Positions 1 through 5,207 of a stretch of DNA of 5,207 nucleotides are shown in pieces (positions within the stretch are counted from its first letter, which is position 1; the number at the start of each line of letters is the position of its first letter). The notes under the pieces are model-generated. The model was not told where the DNA came from, searched no databases, and was given only the letters and a program-made list of their open reading frames with translations. Source of the DNA: REEB481 sp044360435. Lineage in GTDB: Bacteria > Bacteroidota > Bacteroidia > NS11-12g > UBA955. The position numbers were made by a program, and so were the translations under genes. Where the stretch lies: positions 1 through 5,207 of the forward strand of contig JBIKKI010000155.1 of NCBI GenBank assembly GCA_044360435.1. Reading direction: 5' to 3'.

Positions 1-891
1 TTTGCCTCCGGTTTCCCCGACAATACGCGGATAGCTCTTGTATCTGCTGATGTTCTGCCCAATTTCCTGCCATACCTGACGGAACACGCCGGTACTTCCG
101 GTGAAGTGGATGCCTGCAAAGTCGGGATGTTTGAAAATAACGTCTCCTGCGGTGCTGCCTTCCACATATACCAGGTTAATAACCCCGTCGGGCAGACCTG
201 CTTCGCGGAATACTTCCATCAGCATCTGTGCACTGTAAATCTGGGTATTTGCGGGTTTCCACACCACCACATTGCCCATCATGGCTGCGCTGGTGGGCAG
301 GTTGCCGCTGATGGCTGTGAAATTGAAGGGTGTTAACGCAAAAACGAAACCTTCCAAAGGTCTGTATTCCAGTCGGTTCCAGATGGTTTTGCTGTTGGCC
401 GAAGGTTGTTCATTGTAAATTTCGGTCATGTACTGCACGTTGAAGCGCAGGAAGTCAATCATCTCACAGGCGCTGTCAATTTCTGCCTGGTAGGCATTCT
501 TGCTTTGCGCCAGCATGGTAGCGGCATTGATTTTATAGCGATAGGGGCCGGCCAGCAAGTCGGCAGCCTTCAGGAAAATAGCAGCGCGCTGTTCCCAGGG
601 TGTGCGTTCCCATTGGTCGCGTGCCGCGAGTGCGGCATTGATGGCTTGTTCCAGATGTTCCCTTTCGCCTTTATGGTAAAAACCAATCTGATGCGTCAGG
701 TCGTGGGGAGGGAAGATGTTCACGGTATTGCCCGTTCTCACTTCTTTCCCGCCTATATACATCGGGATATCGAGCACCTGGCTGCGGGCTTCTGCCAATG
801 CTGACTTTAGCTTCTTGCGTTCGGAACTGCCCGGTGCATAATCCAGCACGGGCTCGTTAACGGCTTGGGGAACCTGAAATACTCCGTTCAT
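1..891 (-). CDS. pruA: L-glutamate gamma-semialdehyde (1-pyrroline-5-carboxylate) dehydrogenase, 3' end outside window
   Basis: This NAD(P)-dependent aldehyde dehydrogenase would oxidise glutamate semialdehyde/P5C to glutamate, the second step of proline breakdown, in the cytoplasm. I translated 297 codons from the ATG at 889-891 to the window edge without a stop. The N-terminus (MNGVFQVPQAVNEPVLDYAPG) matches the way P5CDH proteins begin, which fixes the start. Visible family motifs are TPFNFTAI (about 187-194), VWKPA with the cofactor-binding lysine (210-214), FTGSTGVF (263-270) and VGETGGK (291-297), which carries the conserved glutamate. The family is usually about 540 residues, so a little over half is present, and the catalytic cysteine lies beyond the left edge. 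It is transcribed separately from atpDC, whose terminator lies between the two. A TATCTTTG box sits only 8 bases before the ATG. Family assignment is firm. The P5C substrate, rather than another aldehyde, is inferred from the N-terminal and motif pattern. Confidence 0.93.
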   Translation of the reverse strand, partial: MNGVFQVPQAVNEPVLDYAPGSSERKKLKSALAEARSQVLDIPMYIGGKEVRTGNTVNIFPPHDLTHQIGFYHKGEREHLEQAINAALAARDQWERTPWEQRAAIFLKAADLLAGPYRYKINAATMLAQSKNAYQAEIDSACEMIDFLRFNVQYMTEIYNEQPSANSKTIWNRLEYRPLEGFVFALTPFNFTAISGNLPTSAAMMGNVVVWKPANTQIYSAQMLMEVFREAGLPDGVINLVYVEGSTAGDVIFKHPDFAGIHFTGSTGVFRQVWQEIGQNISRYKSYPRIVGETGGK

Positions 892-899
892 AAGTGGCG

Positions 900-907
900 C
901 AAAGATA
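900..907 (-). promoter_or_regulatory. Bacteroidetes -7 promoter element of pruA
   Basis: Read on the minus strand, TATCTTTG matches the Bacteroidetes -7 consensus TAnnTTTG exactly. No perfect TTG lies at the usual 17-23 base spacing: a GTG is found 20 bases upstream, and the nearest TTG is 27 bases away. The element ends 8 bases before the pruA ATG, so the 5' leader would be only a few bases long. The match is direct; use in vivo is inferred. Confidence 0.55.
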
Positions 908-950
908 CTTGAGCCTCTGCGGATGCGCACCTGTCAATCCACCGAGGGCA

Positions 951-986
951 TAAAAAAAGCCGGAATCATTGAAGACCCCGGCTTTC
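951..986 (-). terminator. Rho-independent terminator of atpD-atpC
   Basis: On the minus strand a perfect 8-bp stem (AAAGCCGG/CCGGCTTT, arms at 978-985 and 956-963) encloses a 14-base loop. The 3' arm runs into a run of seven T in total (bases 952-958), as an intrinsic terminator should. It begins about 20 bases after the atpC stop and precedes pruA, so it marks the end of the atpDC transcript. There is no T-run in the plus direction, so it acts one way. Confidence 0.87.
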
Positions 987-1004
987 CTGATGCGTTGCTG
1001 TGGT

Positions 1005-1235
1005 TTAAACCAGCACGATTACTTTATTGTTCAGCACTTCCACCAATCCGCCATGGACCTCGAAGCTTTGAGCCTGTTGTTTTTGTTTCACAACAACAGC
1101 ACCTTTACCGAGGTTGGCAATCATGGGGGCGTGGCGGTCCAGAATCTGGAAGCTGCCTTCGATGCCCGGAAGCGTCAATACATCGGCTTCGCCCTGAAAC
1201 AGGGTTTTGTCTGGAGTGAGAATTTCAACGTTCAT
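1005..1235 (-). CDS. atpC: F1 ATP synthase epsilon subunit, short form
   Basis: The epsilon subunit is part of the central stalk of F1 and links the gamma subunit to the c-ring. The 76 residues start MNVEILTPDKTLFQG and contain the pattern LPGIEGSFQILDRHAPMIA, corresponding to the conserved G.EGE.GI.PGHAPL region of the N-terminal beta-sandwich. The protein ends at the last strand (NNKVIVLV), so the C-terminal two-helix domain found in the roughly 135-residue enterobacterial protein is absent. Short epsilon subunits are common in Bacteroidota, and a terminator follows about 20 bases after the stop, so this looks natural rather than truncated. The ATG lies 5 bases after the atpD stop, which suggests one transcript and probably coupled translation. 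No Shine-Dalgarno sequence is visible. Confidence 0.94.
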   Translation of the reverse strand: MNVEILTPDKTLFQGEADVLTLPGIEGSFQILDRHAPMIANLGKGAVVVKQKQQAQSFEVHGGLVEVLNNKVIVLV

Positions 1236-1240
1236 GGCAA

Positions 1241-2749
<1,509 letters not shown>

Positions 2750-2776
2750 TACGTTGATGCTTGAAAAACGCGGGTG

Positions 2777-2805
2777 CAAAGGTAGGCAGCAGAGGGCGTA
2801 TTCAA
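2777..2805 (-). promoter_or_regulatory. Promoter of atpD-atpC
   Basis: Minus strand: TACCTTTG (2777-2784) is a perfect TAnnTTTG -7 element, with TTG (2803-2805) 18 bases upstream, within the 17-23 base spacing known for Flavobacterium promoters. An A8 run on the plus strand (2816-2823, T-run on the minus strand) lies just upstream. The predicted transcript would begin around 2770-2774, giving a leader of about 20-25 bases before the ATG at 2749. This also argues against translation starting at 2779. Confidence 0.75.
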
Positions 2806-2917
2806 CATCATGAGGAAAAAAAACTTCAGTTTGTGTGTAAGAGGGCTAAGTTGTTGATAGTCAATAATTTGAGTTTCGTTCATCTGGCTTCTCTCTGAAA
2901 TACGCGTACTTAGCAGC

Positions 2918-3457
2918 ATGATTCGTCATATCCTTCGCTTTGGACTTTTCGGGATTGCCATCATGTTGTTGGTAGGTCTGGTGATGCGCTATACCATGAG
3001 TACAGATCCGCAGGAACTGGGCGGCACTTCTGTATTGTTGGGTTTTCTGCTGATGATTCCTGCGTTCGTGATGGTTTGGCTGGGTGTGGCTGCCTTTCAC
3101 CGTGACGCAGCGCAAGAATTGAGTTTCGGGCGCTACCTTCTTTGCGGGCTGGCCATTGCGCTGATGGTATCGTTTGGCTATGCCTTGGCCTGGGAAATTA
3201 ATTTTCAGACGCTGTTCCCGGATTTCTACCAGCGCTATGCCGATATGGAAATTGACGCGGCCCTGAAACATGGCTTAGCAGGTAAAAGACTGGCGGCACT
3301 CAAAGCAGATATGTCTGCCATGGTGTCGGCCATGCAGGTTCCGTGGAAGCGTTTCCTGTTCACCGCTTTGGCCGAGCCGATGCCCGTGGCTATGCTGTTT
3401 GTACTGGGCAGTGCCTTGTGGTTTCGCTGGTTGCGGAAGCTGTTGTGGAATGGGTGA
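2918..3457 (+). CDS. DUF4199-like four-helix integral membrane protein
   Basis: The function is unknown. The 179-residue product has four hydrophobic segments, at about 5-25, 36-60, 72-94 and 147-170, with a charged, probably amphipathic stretch (about 101-145) between the third and fourth. The pattern fits DUF4199, a Bacteroidetes membrane family: a GF..MI.AF...GV..F/YRD-like segment after helix 2 (here LLMIPAFVMVWLGVAAFHRD), a SFG start to helix 3 (residues 69-71), an AWEI exit from helix 3 and a PDF..(K/R)Y segment (101-107). This is from memory of the family, not a search. The ATG at 2918 is the first in frame and leads straight into helix 1. The gene is divergent from atpD and lies 117 bases upstream of the desaturase on the same strand. 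I found no TAnnTTTG box immediately upstream, so its promoter is unclear. Confidence 0.82.
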   Translation: MIRHILRFGLFGIAIMLLVGLVMRYTMSTDPQELGGTSVLLGFLLMIPAFVMVWLGVAAFHRDAAQELSFGRYLLCGLAIALMVSFGYALAWEINFQTLFPDFYQRYADMEIDAALKHGLAGKRLAALKADMSAMVSAMQVPWKRFLFTALAEPMPVAMLFVLGSALWFRWLRKLLWNG

Positions 3458-3556
3458 TAGATCCGATGAAGCTTGTTTGAGCTGGATTTTGTTTGCTTTC
3501 ACCAAAACCATTCTTCTTAAGTGACATTCGGGCTTTAAAACCCCTGATAATTTCCC

Positions 3557-3564
3557 GACCTTTG
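3557..3564 (+). promoter_or_regulatory. Probable -7 promoter element of the acyl-ACP desaturase
   Basis: GACCTTTG differs from TAnnTTTG at one base. It is embedded in ACCTTTGCACC, an 11-base string identical to the one at the atpD promoter. No clear TTG is found 17-23 bases upstream (a TTTA lies nearby). The element ends 10 bases before the ATG at 3575, implying a very short leader. Confidence 0.45.
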
Positions 3565-3574
3565 CACCTGAATC

Positions 3575-4570
3575 ATGTCAATTTCCCCTTTGCGCCAGGA
3601 AGTGATGTTGTCTATGGAAAAAGACATCGCCGGCTTCATGCAGAAATACCTTATCCCGATTGAAAAAATCTGGCAGCCGGCCGACTTTCTTCCGGATCCG
3701 AAAGCCCCCGATTTCACCGAAAAAATCCGCGAACTTCAAGGCGAAGCCCGCGAGCTGGAATACGATTTCTGGATTGTGCTGATAGGCGATATGATCACCG
3801 AAGAGGCCCTTCCCACCTACGAAAGCTGGCTGATGGGTGTGCGCGGTATTGACCAGAACGGCCGCAATGCCTGGAGCGAATGGATCCGCAACTGGACTTC
3901 CGAAGAAAACCGGCACGGTGATGTGCTCAACAAATACCTCTACCTGAGCGGTCGCGTGAACATGCGTCAGGTGGAAATCAGTACCCAATACCTCCTGGCC
4001 GATGGCTTTGACCTTGGCCTCGATGAGGACCCTTACCGCAACTTTGTGTACACCAGCTTTCAGGAGTTGGCCACACATATTTCGCACAAGCGTGTGGCCG
4101 AACTGGCTGCAAAAAAGGGCAATAACCTCCTGGCCCGCATCTGCCGTACGGTGGCCGGCGACGAAATGCGGCACCATCTGGCCTACCGTGAGTTTGTGAG
4201 GCGCATCATCGAAGTGGATCCTTCTGAATTGGTTGGCGTATTCGCCGATATGATGAAAAAGAAGATTGCCATGCCTGCCAATTTGCTGCGTCAGGCCGGA
4301 GAAGCTGTAGGACAATCGTTTCAGGGCTTTGCCGATGCTGCACAGAAATTGGGTGTTTATACGGCGGATGATTATGTCCAAATTCTGAAAACCCTCTTGG
4401 CCCATTGGGAAATAGGCAATTTGAAAGGACTGAATGAAGGTGCCGAAAAGGCCCGCGATTACCTCATGAAACTCCCCGAACGTCTGGAAAAACTCTCAGC
4501 AAGGGTGCAAAGTGTAACTGCCGCCTCTGCCACCCACAGATTCGGTTGGGTAGATCCCTGGGGTGCTTAA
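3575..4570 (+). CDS. Soluble acyl-[acyl-carrier-protein] desaturase (ferritin-like diiron enzyme)
   Basis: This enzyme should introduce a cis double bond into an acyl chain held on acyl carrier protein, using O2 and reduced ferredoxin, to supply unsaturated membrane lipids. The 331-residue protein aligns by eye with plant stearoyl-ACP 9-desaturase. All six diiron ligands are present: E76 (TEEALPTY), E111 and H114 (EENRHG), E164 (SFQELAT), E197 and H200 (DEMRHH). The conserved T167, D196 and W33 (KIWQPADFLPDP) are also there, so it should be active. There is no transit or signal peptide, so the protein is cytoplasmic. Residues 310-331 form a tail ending in GWVDPWGA, beyond the part I can align. 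The ATG at 3575 places the usual short N-terminus before EVMLSMEKDI; internal ATGs at codons 11 and 14 would cut into the conserved region. It appears monocistronic. Regiospecificity and chain-length preference cannot be read from the sequence. Confidence 0.95.
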   Translation: MSISPLRQEVMLSMEKDIAGFMQKYLIPIEKIWQPADFLPDPKAPDFTEKIRELQGEARELEYDFWIVLIGDMITEEALPTYESWLMGVRGIDQNGRNAWSEWIRNWTSEENRHGDVLNKYLYLSGRVNMRQVEISTQYLLADGFDLGLDEDPYRNFVYTSFQELATHISHKRVAELAAKKGNNLLARICRTVAGDEMRHHLAYREFVRRIIEVDPSELVGVFADMMKKKIAMPANLLRQAGEAVGQSFQGFADAAQKLGVYTADDYVQILKTLLAHWEIGNLKGLNEGAEKARDYLMKLPERLEKLSARVQSVTAASATHRFGWVDPWGA

Positions 4571-4585
4571 ATGGGCCTTCAAACA

Positions 4586-4611
4586 ATTCCTTTGATTTAT
4601 TTCAAAGGGGT
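4586..4611 (+). terminator. Hairpin downstream of the desaturase, possible terminator
   Basis: CCTTTGA (4589-4595) and TCAAAGG (4602-4608) form a perfect 7-bp stem around a TTTATT loop. Two G-T wobbles and one A-T pair extend it outward. It lies 15 bases after the desaturase stop between converging genes. The following bases (TATTTC) are only moderately T-rich, so this is a weak intrinsic terminator or an RNA-stabilising hairpin. Confidence 0.45.
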
Positions 4612-4715
4612 ATTTCAGGTGCTTTGGGGACGCTGTCATTTTTTAAGTCTTTAGGTAGGTAACGCATCAGGGTATGCAGCGGATATCAAGCAACCTGAAC
4701 CAACGACATCCCCAT

Positions 4716-4934
4716 TCAGGAACGCTTCTCTTTTTCTTCAGCCTGTAAACCGATGGCCACAAGGCCAAGAAAGACGGTGGCTATCACTTTAACCCAAGTG
4801 GTTTCCAATACAAAAACGATCAGTTTTCTTGGGCCGGAATTGGCCAATGCGCGCTCTCGGTCTAGGTCGATGGGCGCAAACCAAATCAGAAGAATCAGCC
4901 CGATAATGAGCAGGGTGTACAAGGTGTTTTTCAT
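4716..4934 (-). CDS. Small hypothetical membrane protein, two predicted helices
   Basis: I do not recognise this protein. From the ATG at 4934 it has 72 residues: a short basic N-terminus (MKN), a hydrophobic segment at about 5-21 (LYTLLIIGLILLIWFAP), a charged linker (about 23-37, containing LDRERALANSGPRK), a second hydrophobic stretch at about 38-64 and a charged tail (AEEKEKRS). By charge, both ends are probably cytoplasmic with the linker outside, or the reverse; the sequence does not settle it. The first segment could instead be an uncleaved signal anchor. The longer in-frame start at 4991 would add 19 residues (MHEQCVNYIL...) but overlaps the -33 element of a good promoter, so I prefer 4934. 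It converges on the desaturase and has no operon partner in the window. The promoter and the clean hydrophobic/charged pattern support a real gene. Confidence 0.68.
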   Translation of the reverse strand: MKNTLYTLLIIGLILLIWFAPIDLDRERALANSGPRKLIVFVLETTWVKVIATVFLGLVAIGLQAEEKEKRS

Positions 4935-4960
4935 TTGAAGCAAGTTAAGATTATGTAATG

Positions 4961-4991
4961 CAAGGATATAGTTTACACATTGCTCATGCAA
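4961..4991 (-). promoter_or_regulatory. Promoter of the small membrane protein gene
   Basis: Minus strand: TATCCTTG (4961-4968) matches TAnnTTTG with one mismatch, and TTG (4989-4991, within TTTTTG) lies 20 bases upstream, an ideal Bacteroidetes spacing. The -7 element ends 26 bases before the ATG at 4934, so the start at 4991 would lie outside the transcript. Confidence 0.58.
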
Positions 4992-5076
4992 AAATGCCGA
5001 GTGCCAATGTCCTCAAAAACCATGTTCAGAAGTTGCTTGGATTGTTTCCTTGTAATGAAGAAGGATTAGGCCTTAC

Positions 5077-5093
5077 TTGCTGAAGTTCAGCAA
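5077..5093. repeat. Perfect 8-bp inverted repeat
   Basis: TTGCTGAA, one central G, then TTCAGCAA: an exact dyad of 17 bases. As RNA it could form a 6-bp stem with a 5-base loop. There is no T-run on either side, so it is not a classical terminator. It lies about 85 bases after the stop of the partial gene at the right edge and overlaps the end of a 35-codon ORF. It may be a protein-binding site, part of a dispersed intergenic repeat, or chance. Confidence 0.4.
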
Positions 5094-5176
5094 CTTATAA
5101 CCTAAAGGCTGCTTTGAGCTTTCGCCCATTTGTGGAATTCCATATTTGCGGAGCAAGCTGCGCACCCACCGAGTGC

Positions 5177-5207
5177 TCATATCCCCTTCACCTCATTCAC
5201 CAGCTTG
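5177..5207 (-). CDS. C-terminal end of an unidentified gene (partial)
   Basis: Of the three minus-strand frames at the right edge, one reads KLVNEVKGI and then TGA (5177-5179); the other two hit stops within a few codons. The residues look like a normal protein C-terminus, and the minus strand is otherwise empty here. Nine codons cannot identify a family or prove that the gene exists. Confidence 0.3.
   Translation of the reverse strand, partial: KLVNEVKGI

Noticed and set aside
106..804. Plus-strand open frames within pruA
   Set aside because: They overlap the conserved minus-strand aldehyde dehydrogenase frame and show no family features.
2750..2779. N-terminal extension of AtpD from an upstream in-frame ATG
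   Set aside because: The ten extra residues are unlike the family, and the ATG lies within the predicted -7 promoter element, so it would not be transcribed.
2861..3271. A 136-codon minus-strand frame opposite the DUF4199-like gene
   Set aside because: Its translation is rich in Gln, His, Lys and Arg with no hydrophobic core, whereas the plus strand gives a clean four-helix membrane protein.
3530..3543. GGGCTTTAAAACCC as a terminator for the 2918-3457 gene
   Set aside because: It is an imperfect palindrome with no loop and no following T-run, so it is not credible as an intrinsic terminator.
3578..4405. A 275-codon open frame on the minus strand opposite the desaturase
   Set aside because: The desaturase frame carries every catalytic residue. 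The antisense frame is His/Phe/Val-rich, without motifs, promoter or leader.
4694..4720. CCTGAA/TTCAGG inverted repeat as a terminator of the small membrane gene
   Set aside because: The stem is only 6 bp with a 15-base loop, overlaps the stop codon and has no T-run, so it is most likely chance.
4571..5207. A possible CRISPR array, tRNA or mobile element end in the gene-poor right part
   Set aside because: No regularly spaced direct repeats, no cloverleaf pattern, and no transposase fragment or paired terminal repeats could be seen.

Overview
The window looks like ordinary chromosomal DNA from a member of the Bacteroidota (Bacteroidetes). Three signs point there. First, the F1 ATP synthase genes form a split-off atpD-atpC pair with a very short epsilon subunit and a beta subunit carrying an extra loop. 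Second, no gene has a clear Shine-Dalgarno site, and several instead have the phylum's promoter signature (TTG, a spacer of about 20 bases, then TAnnTTTG). Third, the protein families (a Bacteroidetes-style 1-pyrroline-5-carboxylate dehydrogenase, a DUF4199-like membrane protein and a soluble acyl-ACP desaturase) are typical of the group. The order or genus cannot be resolved from the sequence alone.

Layout, left to right. Bases 1-891 (minus strand) hold the first 297 codons of pruA, which runs off the left edge before its catalytic cysteine. A rho-independent terminator at 951-986 (minus) closes the next transcription unit, atpD-atpC (1005-2749, minus), whose consensus promoter lies at 2777-2805. 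A divergent intergenic region of about 140 bases separates this from a four-helix DUF4199-type membrane protein (2918-3457, plus). Next comes an acyl-ACP desaturase (3575-4570, plus) with all six diiron ligands, followed by a hairpin. Converging on it from the right is an unrecognised 72-residue membrane protein (4716-4934, minus) with its own good promoter. The stretch 4992-5176 has no convincing gene; it holds an exact inverted repeat and a 35-codon ORF of doubtful status. The last bases (5177-5207, minus) probably encode the C-terminal residues of another gene.

The genes do not form one pathway. They cover energy conservation (ATP synthase F1), proline/glutamate catabolism (PruA) and unsaturated fatty acid formation (desaturase), plus two membrane proteins of unknown role. 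I see no mobile element, CRISPR array, RNA gene or defence/biosynthetic system. The points most worth a second look are the promoter elements only 8-10 bases from the start codons of pruA and the desaturase, the orphan small membrane protein, and the repeat-like sequence at the right edge.
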